From Leptodactylus fallax (taxonomy: Eukaryota; Chordata; Amphibia; Anura; Leptodactylidae): a stretch of DNA of 64,000 nucleotides. The position numbers and the translations under genes are program-made. Where the stretch lies: the NCBI GenBank assembly GCA_947044405.1, contig CAMRHE010000166.1, positions 2,171,501 to 2,235,500 on the forward strand. The letters run 5' to 3'. Within the stretch, counting starts at the first letter, position 1, and every line of letters begins with the position of its first letter. The notes under the pieces were generated by a model. It was given only the letters and a program-made list of their open reading frames with translations, was not told where the DNA came from and searched no databases. This document shows positions 46,262 through 58,880 of the stretch, one piece after another.

Positions 46262-49200
46262 TTTTTTTTTTTTTAATAATATTTTTTTATTTTATTGTTG
46301 ATTCTCGTATAACAAATGAGAATACACGAAAACATTTTGAAGTAGTGCACAAAGTCATATAAAGTACATCTAACCTAGTACATTTGTAATAGCGAAGACT
46401 GTTTAATATCAAAAAACTCAATTTGCGGAATAATCAATCCTGAGTAGTACTGAGCCATATGGGGCGCAGCATAGGCTTGTAATACAGAAAAGAAGAACAT
46501 TTAAGAAAAAAGTGGTGATAGGTAAAGGGCAGAGAGGACGGACATAGATAAGAAGGGAAGAGAGAGATCAGCGAGGAGATGGGAGGGGGGGGTGAGAGGT
46601 GGGGTAGGTAGCGAGGGAGGAATAATTAGGGGATACATTAATGACTTCAAGTAGGGCAGCGGGATGATATAGAGTAGATAGTATAGACCCATGAGTGGAG
46701 GGAGGTGGAGATGGAGGAGGGGATAGGTGGGAAGAGGGGAAGGGAGGTCAGAAGGGAGGGAGGAGGGAGGGAGGGGGGAAGGGGAGGGGGGTGGGGGAGG
46801 ACTCACAGTCTCAGCTCCTTCCACTTTGCCCAGGTCTTAAGGAAACGGGCATGTGTCCTGGATTTCCAGCTTGACAATTCTTCGAAGCGTGAGATCTGAT
46901 TAATTTTTTCCACCCATTCCATTTTAGATGGGGGATCAATACTTAGCCATTTGCGAGGAATGAGTGAGTTGGCAGCTGATAAAAGGAGTGAGATAAGGTT
47001 ATTTCTCGATGGAGTATAGTTAGTCGATTGTAGTGAGACCAAGACCATAGTTGGGCTAAGCTTAAAGGTCGGAGAGGAGAGTTGTCTCATCACTGATTGG
47101 ACATCATTCCAAAACGGCCTAATTCCCGGGCACTGCCACCATATGTGCAGCAAGGATCCACTCTGAGTCTTACATCTCCAGCATAGGTCAGAACTGATAG
47201 ATTCATTTTATGGAGCCATTGCGGAGTATGATACCATCTGGTTAGCAACTTATAGTGAGTCTCCTGTAGGCGCACACAGGTGGAAAAGCCATGAGAATTT
47301 TGTAATACTTGTTTGACCTGTTCCTCTGAGAGGGCCACACCCAACTCCATTTCCCAAGAAGTTAGGAAGGCCGGTTTGTGTATCCGAACTGGACTGACAT
47401 AAGTGGACAGGACATATGATGTCTTGGACAAAAGTTTGTGTCGAGCTATGAGGCTGCGTTCAAAGGGAGTGAGGTCAACGCGTATTGTGTTAGTTGTCAG
47501 CCAGTCCCGCATATATTTGTGCAGGTGGTGTTTATGTAGAAAGGACAGTGGTTTGTCAGAGACCAGCGATTCCAGTTTTGCGAAATTCACCTCTGCTTCC
47601 TCACCAACAGCCTCCAGCAGTCGGTGTGAAGTCAGGCAATGCCACATGTCTGAACAGGATACCTTCGACCGTCCTAGCCAATCCGGTACAATGCCTATAG
47701 GGATTAGGGGGCGAAGGGGAGGGTGCCAGTGTTTCTTTCAACTCCTGCCATGTTTCACAGGCGCCTAACAGGATTTGATCAATTGATTTGGAGCAGTGGC
47801 TTGGGGAGCCATACAGCCATAGGTCTACTTGGCAGGCCGGCCCAAATGTGCAGACAGAAAGTTTATGGAACAATGAGGATGGTTCTGGTGAAGTGAGCTC
47901 AATCCAACGCTTCAATTGTACTGCTTTGTAATAACCTAAGACATCTGGCATGCCTATGCCACCGGCCCCCTTCTTCTTCATCAAGAGACTTATAGAGAGC
48001 CGTGGACGTTTGCCACGCCAGAGGAAAGTGGAGAAAAGACTTCTTATTGACTTGAAAAAAAACGGGGGGAGGCGTATGGGTAACATATGGAGTCGGTATA
48101 GGATCTTGGGAAGCACATAAGTCTGCAACAGATTTTGTCTACCAAACCAAGAAAACGGCAATCCTTGATAAGAAGCTAACATGGTGCGAATTTCCATCAG
48201 TAGTGGCTGAAAGTTCTCTGTGTAGATGTGAGATGGATCTGCTGTTAGTTGGACACCTAAATATTTAATGGATTTTGAGGTCCACTTAAAGGGCGTGGAG
48301 GTGGATATTTGTAGTGACTGTTTAGGGGGGAGAGTAACATTTAATACCTCCGATTTGTCTAGATTGGCTTTATATCCGGAGACTGAGCCATAGCGGGAGA
48401 GGAGCTCTACAATGGCAGGGAGCCCTTTCTCGGGATTGGACACCATGAACAGAACATCATCTGCAAAGGCGGCGGAATGCATAGTTTGTGTTCCTATCTT
48501 AAATTCTGATATGTCTGGATGGGCACGAACCGCCTGTAATAGGGATTCCGATACCAAAATGAACAGGGAGGGGGAAAGAGGGCAACCCTGTCTGGTCCCA
48601 TTCGTAATATTGAAACTGGGGGAAAGTGTGTCATTAATCTTTAAGCGAGCGTAAGGGGAACCATAAAGAGTGAAGACCGCTTCTATATATTGAGGGGGGA
48701 AGTTAAATTTTTTTAGCGTAGCTTTCATAAATAACCAGTCCACTCTATCAAACGCTTTTTCAGCGTCGACTCCCAGCAAAACCAGGCTCGAGCGTGTTTT
48801 TCTAGCGTGAGTGATAACGTGAAGTAAGAGATGGGCGTTATCCTTTCCCTCCCTGCCCAGAACAAACCCAGCTTGATCAGGGTGTAATAAAGAGGGTAGA
48901 AAATGTTTCAATCTGGTGGCCAGTATTTTCGCCCACAATTTAAGATCGAGATTAAGGAGGGAGATAGGCCTATAGCTACCACAGGAGAGGGGGTCTTTCC
49001 CGTCTTTAGGAAGCAACGTAATATGTGCTTCTTGGGCTTGGTGGGGGAGTTTTTTCCCAGAGAGCAGGGCTTTACAGGATCGAGAGAGATGCGGTAGTAA
49101 TTCAGATTGGAATACTTTATAGTATTGTAAAGGGAGGCCATCCGGACCTGGGCTTTTCCCTTTAGGGAAGCTATTTAAGACACGTTTAATTTCTTCCAAA

Positions 49201-51816
49201 GAGATTGAGGAGGTGAGTGTCGCAGCGTCTTCCGCCGACAGGGATGGCAGAGAGAGGGAGCTGAGGAATTCTTCTATCCTATTTACTTTGCTTGTTGTAG
49301 CGGTCTCAGGATCATTAGTGTTTAAATTGTATAATCCAGTATAGAACGAGAGGAAGGCTGAGGTTATCTCTTTGGTGGATTTGCGTGTGTTGCCTGCTTG
49401 GTCTTTTATAACCGAAATGAAGCACTTGGCCTTTCGCTTCTTAATCAGCGAAGTCATAAGCTTGCCCCCCTTGTCCCCATGTGCATAGAGCCTATGTTGG
49501 TAGTGAAGAAAGTGTTTAGCCGTTCGGACGTTAATGGCATCTTTTAGCTTTTCGCGCAAAGTTTGGAGTTCAGTGCTCCTATTCAACTGTCTTGCCTTGC
49601 GTGTGCGTTCAATTGCCGCTATGTCTGAGAGAATTTTGTCTAGTTCCGCCTGAGTTTCCCTCTTGACTCTAGAGGCCAGGGAAATGAAAATTCCCCTAAT
49701 TACCGACTTATGTTCCTCCCAAGTAATGGTGGGACAATTGTCTGCATTAGCATTTATGGCAAAGTACGACTCCATCTGCTGCTTGACAGTCCCAACCAGA
49801 TCTGAACGATCCATCAAAGCTTCGTTTAATCTCCAGCACCAATCCTTTTGAGGCAGTTGGTGCAGTATTAACCTAGCCCATACTGGTGCATGATCGGACA
49901 CCGATATAGAGTCAATGCGGGATTGCAAAGAATACGGGGCTAAATCTCTAGTGACAAAGATATAATCCAATCTCTGATAGGATTGCCGTGGATTGGAAAA
50001 AAAGGAGTAGTCCTTCACGGATGGGTTGTGCAGGCGCCAAAGATCAACCAAACGGAGGTCATTTAGGTCTTGCAGGAGTCTACCCAGTGCCTTCTGGGGA
50101 ATAGAAGATGTCCCTCTAGGGGCATCAAGAGCAGGGTTGAGAGTGAGGTTAAAATCGCCAGCTAGGATTATAGAACCTTCTGCGAAGAGTTCCAGTGTGC
50201 GCAGAGCCTCAACAAGCCAAGCCACTTGGCCTTGATAGGGAGCGTAGAAATTGGCAAAGGTGTATTTATAAGTAGCGATAGTGTCTTTGAGCAGCAGAAT
50301 TCTGCCCTCGGAGTCCTCATAGGTTTGAGAACACTGGAAGGGCACTGAGGAATGAAATAGAATGGAAACACCCCTAGAGGAAGCAGAGGGATTCGTGGAG
50401 TGGAAACAAGTGGGGGACATTTTTGCGGGGAGGCGAGGGATTTTCCCTGTTTTGAAGTGAGTTTCTTGAAGGAACGCCACATTTGTGTGCAGTTTACGGA
50501 GTATGGTAAAAATTTGAGATCTCTTATTTGGGGAATTTAGACCATGTGTGTTAAAGGAGGTGAAGACTAATTCGGACATGGTGATTCTGAGACAATATGA
50601 GTCCAATGGGTAAGGAGGGTGAGGGAGATAGGAGAGGCCCAAGGGGAGGAAAGGGGGGGTTATCTAAAACAAAAACAGAGGTTAGGTGGGAAGAATTGGG
50701 TATAAGGACAACAAGACGGGAAAGGGGGGGGTAGAAAGGGAGAAAGGAGAAGAAAGCGTAGAGAGAGATATAGGAGGGGGAGAGTACAAGAGCTAAGGTG
50801 AGCCTAAGATGATGCGCCCGTCAATAGATCAGATATTTAGCGGCAACGCCTGACAGCCGCTAAGTTTTGAACACTTACTCTGTCGATAGACAGAATATAA
50901 AAAGGATAGGGAAAACGGAGATGGTCCCAATCGTGACAGCCGATTACCATACCTTACAGGAGTAGATACATATAGAAACGTGTAACAATGGGGACTATAT
51001 ACAGGCAACAGTGTATAAAAGATGTAGAGATACACAAGAGATGTGAAAGTTGGAGACATCATATGGACATGTCTGGGCGGGCAGGAGGCGGACAGTATGA
51101 GAGTGCAAGGAGGCTCAGGGACAGGTGCCATAAGTGCGCCAAAATGAGCTCATATCATATAATACAACATTAACAGCATAATCAATACAATCCGAGATAA
51201 CATAAGCATCTACAATGTGGTTATACCTAAATCCCTTATGAGGTTCCATCTCAGCAATATGGTTAGGGCGGTGCACACCCCCCTATATACTAGGGCGGCA
51301 TAACTACCCGGGTCTTCGGGAATCCCTGCGCGACACCTTGCAATCCAGAGGGCCCAAAGCCCATGTGAGAGTCCCACCCCCCCACCCCCGCCCCACCACC
51401 AAGCAACACGCCACCCCCCGATATTCTGTTAGTGGTAGTTAGTAGTTAGTAATAGTTAGCCGTTAGTAAAGGTTTTTGTGCTAGCCTCTGATAGTTAGCG
51501 ATATATACTAGTTAGTAATAGTTAGTAATTGGCAGTTAGTAGTTAGTAACAGGTAGGCGTAATTAGCAGGTTCCCTGACATGCATAGTGTACACAGTGCA
51601 ACGTAAAAACTTTGGTTCACTGAATGAACATACTCCAGGCTAACGTAATGAACCTCATCCCCAACCTGGGTTCCCCCGCCATCCGAGACCATGGGGCCCA
51701 CACGTGCCGGCGCCCTTCCTCTCCAAAGCACCACAAACTCACCCCCCAGCCCCGAAGTCCCGGACGGGGGGAGGAAGGCCCCACAAATACAATTGTTAGT
51801 CCAAAAACCCACCCAC
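46262..51816 (-). mobile_element. L1-type LINE insertion with 16-bp duplications, no ORF1
   Basis: Bounded by identical 16-bp sites at 46246-46261 and 51817-51832, with a poly(A) tail read as T-run on + at 46262. The order on the minus strand is a GC-rich 5' region of about 1.2 kb (51816-50580), ORF2 (50579-46803) and a purine/pyrimidine-biased 3' UTR (46800-46280, ggaggg-rich on +). I find no ORF1-like frame in the 5' region, although L1-type elements normally have one. Confidence 0.9.
46803..50579 (-). pseudogene. L1-type ORF2 (endonuclease + reverse transcriptase), two frameshifts
   Basis: It starts at MSELVFTSFNTHGLN (ATG 50579-50577). An apurinic-like endonuclease comes first (FLQETHF, ILAGDFNLTL, RLDYIF, SVSDHAPVWARL). 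The RT follows (KSPGPDGLPLQYYK, YRPISLLNLDLKL, DQAGFVLGR, AFADDVLFM). The 1000-codon frame is open until 47601. The next part, 47647-47200, is shifted by one. From about 47195 the first frame returns, giving the cysteine motif CWRCK...HIWWQC and the C-terminus down to 46803. The two indels thus compensate each other, but the segment between them is lost. It is probably inactive but only lightly damaged. Confidence 0.88.
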
Positions 51817-51832
51817 CATTTAACATATTTTC
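51817..51832. repeat. Target-site duplication of the L1 element (right copy)
   Basis: Identical to 46246-46261. Confidence 0.93.
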
Positions 51833-54690
51833 AACATCTACATACAATATATAAAGTGTACAAAGCTACATCTATCTATCTAATTGTCCAAAGCAAACTT
51901 TACAAAAGGGACATTGATAATATGTAAGGGTTTTTTTTAACCCATATTAACCCTTGTGGTTGAACTCATGAGTTAAAACATTTTACCATACAACCTATGC
52001 AAAGAGGAGGTAGGAAGGCCAACTATCCCTTTAAAGCAATTGTCCAAGATTAATAAAAAAAAATCATAAAAACTGTACTACAATATAAAAAGTTGGCCTG
52101 CAGTGATGATTTGTTGAACGTATACATGCCAACTACAACCAATTACTAGCCTCACCAATGATGCCTATATGTAGGGCATGAATCTGCTGAGGAAAGTAAT
52201 TGTAGCCGTCACATATATGCTGTGCAGCACTGGGGTCCTGGGTTTAAATCCACCTAAATATTACATTTGCATGCATTCTGTATGCTCTCCTTGTCTCTGC
52301 AGTGATGTAAGGTTAGTAATGGATTCTCTAGCTGTAGCATCTCACTTAGCAATGTTTAGATTCACTGCTGTAAATTACTGATACATAAACAAAGTGTCTC
52401 TTTTCTTCTGCTCTATGCACATGGAATAAGAATAACCTAAAACAGGAGTATAACCACATTGTAATCGACACTATCTAATTAGCTGCATGTACAAATAATG
52501 ACTGAGACAGATGTCACAACCTATGCCCACACAACGTCATGTTACCAAGGTTCTTAGCTAGACTTAGATAGGCCACATCTATCCTAGACTAGGTTTACAA
52601 CTCAGCAGTTTTCAAGCAGCTGATCTGGGGGGTCCCAGGTATCGGACCCCTTCTTATCACATATTGATGACCTACAAAACCGGTACATTCTTTATACTTG
52701 GTCTCACCAACCATTCAAGCTGTGTCTGGAGAAACTGGCTTTCTTAATGAGCATGTACTTTATTGCAATATTACCCACAAAAAATCTATATATAATTGCT
52801 TTGCATTAACTGCATAGTTTCAAGATGTTTCTGAAATTCCAGAGGTTTGAGTATCTGTATTCACCACCCTCATAATCCCTCTCACCAACCACTTCCCCAC
52901 TTTTCATCCCTCTTCTTCCACTTTCCTCCTAAAAAAGGATTTCCATCCCTTGAAGAACTGTTATAAAAAGCTTACATCACTACCCAAGGATATAAGAACT
53001 TTTGTCATCATGTATGGACTTACACCAAATCATAACAATACTGTTCTTGTGTATTATCCCCTATATTCATGGCTGTAAATGGGATCAGTATCTCCCATTA
53101 ATCATTTCCTTCATTCTCTTCCTCTGTTTTCTTAAAAGAAAAAGCATTGAAGTATAAAATGTATTCTGCTCTGCACATGAAAACAACCTGGAAATATGAC
53201 TTTACATACATTTTTGATGTAATGCTTAGAAAAATTAGTACAAAAGCAGATGTAGTTTCAATGGGCACTTGAAGCATGTGCTTCACAGTAAGCAGCAATT
53301 ACAACAAGTAAGTCAGGAATAATGTTCGCTATGTGTGTTGTAAAGGTTCTGCAGAACATAATCCCAAAATATATGCAACTATATGCTTGTAAAGGTGTAA
53401 ATGTCTGCTATCAAATCTCATTGTAGATGAAAAATATATGTATTACATTGTACATCAGGGATCTGAACAACCCCCTGCCACACAATTGCATGTAACCTTA
53501 AAAGGGCAACTCCACTTCCACACCCACCTATCACACTAGGCTAGAAAAGAGAAAAGCACCCCAAAGATCTACACTTCCCCACAAATAGCTTCCACCTCCT
53601 GCCACTTATAGTAAACGAGATACCAATTTACCAAGACCACTCACGCCTGCATCCCCTAGTACCACACAGTGACCATCTTGCACACTAGCATACAAAAGGT
53701 AAAAAAAAATCTAAGCTGTATTTTTCCTCTTCAGATTCTGGGAATGTCTAGAACCAAGGACAATCTTATTAAATTTAGAGACTTAATATACACAAAAAAG
53801 TACAGTGCTTACAGTTACAAAAGAAAAAGTTGAAAAAAAAAATACATACACAGAAGGGTAATACAAAATAAAAGGGAGTAACATAAAGAAACAAACAAGC
53901 TTTGTTGTATCTTCAGGTATCTCACAAAATGTCCATTATCAATTTTTGTAGGAAACTTTACCCTTTTTGGTATCTTCCCACCTGTGACCAGGGCTGGTTA
54001 TTTACATAGTGATCTCTTATTCTTGGAATATACCATAACTCTGTAGGGCCACCTCATATAGGAATGATATGCCTAGAAAGTTATTCAGAATGTTTTTACC
54101 AGTCCAGGCATATCAAACATGAAGATGAAATCACGATCTTTACAGCAGATACAGAATTTAGGATGGTTCCCAGGATCCCAGACCATGATGTACTATTACG
54201 CCAGTGGCGGTAAACTGTTCCATGAAAATAGCACCTGCTCAGGAGCTGAGCTGGGATCATCTGGAGAGGAGGTCAGCTGTGACACATCAATAATTAGTGA
54301 TTAACCCCCCTCATCACCACTGCTATAAAGCGATCACTGGGTTCTAATGTATTGGTGAACAATACTGAAGACCCTCACATCATAAGTATTTCTTCTGCTT
54401 TAACACATACAGTACATTTCCATACTTTGTTATTTGCACCTTTTTTTTTCACATTTACACTATGTCCCATACTGGACTTGATCACTGGGTGGCGCGACTG
54501 CTAATATAGCACATTGCAGAAGCATTGCAATGTGCTATAGTAGAAATTGCTATTACATTTTATAAAATATGGCATGACATAAAAAACAAAATAAACAGCT
54601 ATTTTCCCAATAAAAAAACAAAAAAAAACACACATCCTTAAGTATTAAACTAGGTGGCGTCCTTAACGGTTAACACTGCCGGTGCTTGGG
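51833..54690. other. Intergenic, one SINE-like fragment, no gene
   Basis: Mostly AT-rich unique-looking sequence. About 52215-52310 (gcagcactggggtcctgggt, ttaaatcc, then gcatgcattctgtatgctct) resembles a common vertebrate interspersed repeat with a tRNA-like B box (gggtttaaatcc). Elsewhere I see nothing. Confidence 0.4.
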
Positions 54691-55810
54691 TTTAGTGACT
54701 GTGGCATAACTAAAGTCTTGTGGGCTCCAGTGCTATCTTTTGTCCAGAGCCCCCTCCCTACAGTGAATTCTTGATAGTGATGGTTATGGGTGTAAACAAT
54801 ACTGGTAGCTGCGGGCTGTCGGAAACAGCTGATCTGAAATGTCTGAACAGTCTTAGAGATGTAAGAGATCAGTGGGAGTCCAACACCCATGGCCCCTGCT
54901 GATCAACTGTTTGAAGGTACTGTGGTGCTTTTGTCAGCATTGTGACTCCTACGCTATTTACATTGCACAGTATCTGTTTTATAATCACCATGCAATGTTA
55001 TTACAGCCTGTAATAATAGTGCACGGCTGCTATAAAACAGATGGCGTGTGATGTGAATAGTGAAGGGGCCCGACACAGTATAATATGCTCAATAATAGCC
55101 CCAAGCAGTATAATATGCTCCACAGTGTCCCCCACGCAGTATAATATGCTCCACAGTGGCCCCACACAGTATAATATGCTCTACAGTGGCCCCCACACAG
55201 TATTATATGCTCCACAGTGCCCTCACACAGTATTATATGCTCCACAGTGGCCCCCACACAGTATAAAATGCTCCCAACAGCCCCCCTAGAGCCGCTTAAG
55301 GTGACCTCCACGAAATTCGACAAATATTTGTGAGGTTCGGCCCTACACATTGGTGCTATTATTATACTCTGGGATCTCCTCAGACTCCAGAGTATAATAA
55401 GTGGAGGGGCAGGGGAAGTGATTAAAAATAACTGACACTTATACTCACCTTGCCCACCTCTCCTGGGCATCCTTGTTCCATCTGGCTTTCTTCAGCATCT
55501 TCTTTTGTCCTCTTCCGGCATGTGACTGAGGTCACATAATGACGTCAGCACGCCCCATGTGCCCACTGGGGCACAATCACCAATACGAGACCTTAGTCAC
55601 AGGACGGAAGAGCCCCAGAGAGGATGCCGAGAATCATCAGAAGCCCGGAGAAGTGAGTATAAGTATTTTTTATTTTTAGTCACCTCCCTTGGGCTGGCAC
55701 TTATTGGAAAGGGGCGATATAGTAGTGTGGTGTCTCTCCTGAAACCTCACACAAAGGCATTTTGGGCCTTTAAATTAACCTTTTATTATCGACAATTGAC
55801 CTAAGTAGTT
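54690..55810. mobile_element. Possible decayed hAT copy related to 19675-21084
   Basis: The left edge ctgtggcataacta is close to the hAT end. The inside carries cacacagtataatatgctcc units and a ctctgggatc...ccagagtataata palindrome like that of the 19.7 kb element. A right end and an 8-bp duplication could not be confirmed. Confidence 0.4.
55074..55280. repeat. Minisatellite of about 30 bp (cacagtataatatgctccac unit)
   Basis: Seven imperfect copies. The unit shares cacacagta.tatg with the 31-bp array at 19800-20545. Confidence 0.8.
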
Positions 55811-56776
55811 ACCTGCATCCTGAAATGTGAATTCCCATATACAGAAAACACAACTAAAACCAGACATAACTTCTGACAATTAACAAAATTTCTATTTAAA
55901 CATAGGTTATATACATAACTTATAACATTGTACATATGTTATTTTAAGCAAATGAAAGTGGTCTAGCTAGAGGCAGGGGTGTGTGATGAAGGTGCCACAG
56001 GGAAGAGGAATAGCACGGTCGTGCTCACTTTGCTTGACACTGTCAATTCTATTATACCACATGAGCTGGTGATGTCAACTAATGTATGGAGAGATGTAGT
56101 ACCTACATTTGTACCTGCATCGCCATGGCTTATTTTCTGCTTGCAGATCTTGCACACTGTTCACCACATTCTTATTGTTACTTGCAGTGGTGCAAGGTGT
56201 GGTCAGGGCCGGCATTAGAGGGGGGGCAAACTGGGCAATTGCCCAGGGCCCCAACACCCATAGGGGCCCCATACTTTCCCTACTATTAGGACTCTTAATC
56301 GGCAGTAGATGAAAGCATTGGCAGATGCAGATTCTGCTGGTCGCTGCTTCTACAGTTTGCCGGCACTTAGTTACTAGCTTCCCCCTTCCCCCCATCCAGC
56401 ACATCGCAGTGTGCAGGGGGGAGTCTGCTGCGATGCTTTCACTATTGCCAGACAGAGCTGCACATGAGCTTCCTCCATTTCCAGTGCACCCAGCAATTCA
56501 GCCAAGTGTAAGTGTTTGTTTTGTGTAAAATATGTATATAATATGTATATATCTGTATATTTGTTTATAGTATGTGTGTTAGCTACTGTGTGAGTACTGT
56601 ATGATTGTAGACAGGTATGTGTGTGTATATTGTATATGAATGTATGTGTGTAAATATATGGTATATATGTAGGTATATACAGCATATTATTGTCTGTGTT
56701 TTCTTCTGTACATGTTACCATTATACATACTAGAATTGTATTTTACAGTGTGATGCTCAGTATATTGAGATGTTAA

Positions 56777-57195
56777 ACAGGTTGTCCAGGAATTACTGTT
56801 TTCTGCAAGGAGGCCAGGGAAGGTGAAAAATAAGAAAACCCACACTCACCTGTCCACGGGGTCTCCCACCGCTGTCTGGTCCTGTGGCGCCCGGGGGCTT
56901 GTTCTGGCAGAATGTCCTCGCCGCACGTAACTGCTGAGGCCAATCAGCGGCGTAAGGAAAGGACACGGGACATCACAGGTGACTTATGTGAGTGACATCC
57001 AGGTTCCTTTCCTTAGGCTGCTGAGGCGGATGATAGGCCTCAGCGGTTACGTGTGGCGAGAACTGCCGCTGGAACAAGCCCCGAGGCTCCGCTGGACTGG
57101 ACAGGGGTGGGAGGACCAGGAACAGGTGTGTGTGGGTTTTATTTTTCACCTTCCCCGGCCTCCTTGCAGAAACCTGTAATTCCTGGACAACCCCT
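56777..57195. mobile_element. TTAA foldback element nested in the hAT element
   Basis: TTAA at 56773-56776 and 57196-57199. Arms acaggttgtccaggaattac and gtaattcctggacaacccct pair over about 90 bp or more, including ctgcaaggaggcc/ggcctccttgcag. Confidence 0.82.
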
Positions 57196-57199
57196 TTAA

Positions 57200-57663
57200 G
57201 GATTAGGCCCAACACAGCAAAACGCAGCTAAAAAGCACAGGAGATAAAAAGCAGCAAAAACACATTGTTTTTTTCCCACAGCGTTTTTCTTTGAGCTTTT
57301 GATGCATTTTTCTCTGCACTTTCTTCCCCTATTACGGTAAATATATGTGGAAATTCCCGCGACTCCACAGCTGAAATTAACCTGCTGTGGATGAGATTAA
57401 ATGATGACATTTTATTCACTTTGCTCACACATTTCTGCAGCCGCCATAATCGTGTGTTTCACATTATAGAAAAGCGGATTTTTTTGATGCAGATTTTGTT
57501 GCTGTTTTTTGAGCCAAAGCCAGGAGAGGATTGAGCAGGGAGTGTAAGAAGCTCCCTAGATATTTCACAATCCTTTTGTAGCCCTGCTTGGCTTTGGCTC
57601 AAAAAACTGAAGCAAAATCTGCAACAAAAAAAAGCTGCTTTTCCACAAAGTGGGGCCTCAGTC
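57200..57663. mobile_element. Second TTAA foldback, abutting the first
   Basis: It shares its left TTAA (57196-57199) with the element before it; the right TTAA is at 57664-57667. The arms include tgatgcagattttgttgctg / caaaatctgcaac and tttttgagccaaagcc / ggctttggctcaaaa. The 2483 and 28885 repeats are partial copies. Confidence 0.7.
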
Positions 57664-57740
57664 TTAAGGCCAGGGCCTGACGTGGCATAAACATCATTTG
57701 TCAGTCTCTGCAAAGTGTAGTCCTAGGAACAAACAGTGAC

Positions 57741-57970
57741 ATGACAGTATTTAGTCCTGGTATAGCGGTCAGCGGATCACGTGAAAGTATTTAATTCTGG
57801 CATAGCGGTCAGTGGGTGACGTGACAGTATTTAGTCCTGGTATAGCGGTCAGCGGATGACGTGACAGTATTTAGTTCTGGTATAGTGGTCAGCGGGTGAA
57901 GTGACAGTATTTAGCCCTGGTATAGCGGTAAGCGGGTGACGTGACAGTATTTAGTCCTGGTATAGTGGTC
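57741..57970. repeat. 40-bp minisatellite, 5.75 copies
   Basis: Unit gtgacagtatttagtcctgg then tatagcggtcagcggatgac, repeating at exactly 40 bp (57741, 57781, 57821, 57861, 57901, 57941) with point differences. Confidence 0.93.
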
Positions 57971-58126
57971 CTATTTGATAATTGTGTATGTATGTACATT
58001 TTTTTTATTGTGTGTAGGAAAAGACATATGCCTTGTTACTTGTGCACCTGATTTATAAAGGGTCACAAGCAACTAGTTTGGCTATGCAAAAAAATTTACA
58101 TACAAATTAAACAACCCCTTTAGGCT

Positions 58127-58415
58127 AAGGGCCCATGCTGCGGAAAAGACTGCGGTGGAAATGCATTGCGTTTTTTTCAGCAGCGTTTTTCATTGCGATC
58201 TCAGAGTTTTCCTCTATGGACTTTCTGTACATATTATACCTTTACGGAAAAAACACCAGCATTTATGAAGGTATAATTGACATGCTGTGAAAACGCAGCT
58301 TTTCCGCTGCAGATTTTTTTTTCTGCAATGTGTGTATGGGATTAGTCAGAATCCCCTCCACTTTGCAGGTACTGTAAAACGTTGCGTTTTCACAATGTGG
58401 GGGGCCCCGGCCTTA
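58127..58415. repeat. Foldback repeat (ggcccatgctgcggaaaa arms)
   Basis: Inverted matches join ctgcggaaaagac with ttttccgctgcag, and the outer taggctaagggccc with gggccccggccttaa. A TTAA is visible only at the right edge. Confidence 0.5.
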
Positions 58416-58707
58416 AAGACCTTAGAAACACCCCTGTAAGCACTGCAGCACATCAAATTAACAGAATGCGACTATGTAGTAGGTACAATATTACAACATT
58501 TGGGGCCCCACTTTTAATTTTGCCCGGGGCCCCACTTTGTCTAAAACCGGCCCTGGGTGTGGTAGTTCATGTTTCCTTCTCCTATACTATACCCTCCTAT
58601 TTTGCCCTGTCTTTTCTCCAGAATTGTTACTTCTTCATTTATTCTGAATTGCATGGCAAATTTGGTAATGAATGCAGTTTAGAACTAAGCTGGCCTGCTA
58701 ATAGCTT

Positions 58708-58880
58708 TATTATTATTATTATTATTATTATTATTTATTATTAGTTTATTTATATAGCACCATTAATTCCATGGTGCTTTACATTTGAGGATTTACATAC
58801 GGTTCACAAGATGTACAAAACAGATAATACTAACACTGACCAACTGGCACAGTGGGATAGAGGGCCCTGCCCGCAAGGGC
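58708..58880 (-). mobile_element. Retroposon 3' end with TAA-repeat tail
   Basis: On the minus strand: agattgtaagcccttgcggg, then ggtgctatataaataaa and a (TAA)n tail at 58708-58742. This 3' structure is common to LINE/SINE retroposons of fish and amphibians. The family was not resolved. Confidence 0.6.

Larger units (their letters stand above)
56205..58555. mobile_element. Non-autonomous hAT element (cagggccggc ends), composite inside
   Basis: A perfect 8-bp duplication GGTGTGGT flanks it (56197-56204, 58556-58563). The ends cagggccggcattaga and ctaaaaccggccctg are inverted repeats. The 2351-bp interior contains two adjacent TTAA foldbacks, a 40-bp minisatellite and a further foldback. No transposase is encoded. 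Confidence 0.87.

Noticed and set aside
50643..51816. L1 ORF1
   Set aside because: Only short minus-strand frames occur (for example 51131-50829 and 51812-51543), with no coiled coil or RNA-binding pattern.
54690..55810. Definite third copy of the 19.7 kb hAT family
   Set aside because: The right end and 8-bp duplication could not be found, so it is kept only as a low-confidence feature.
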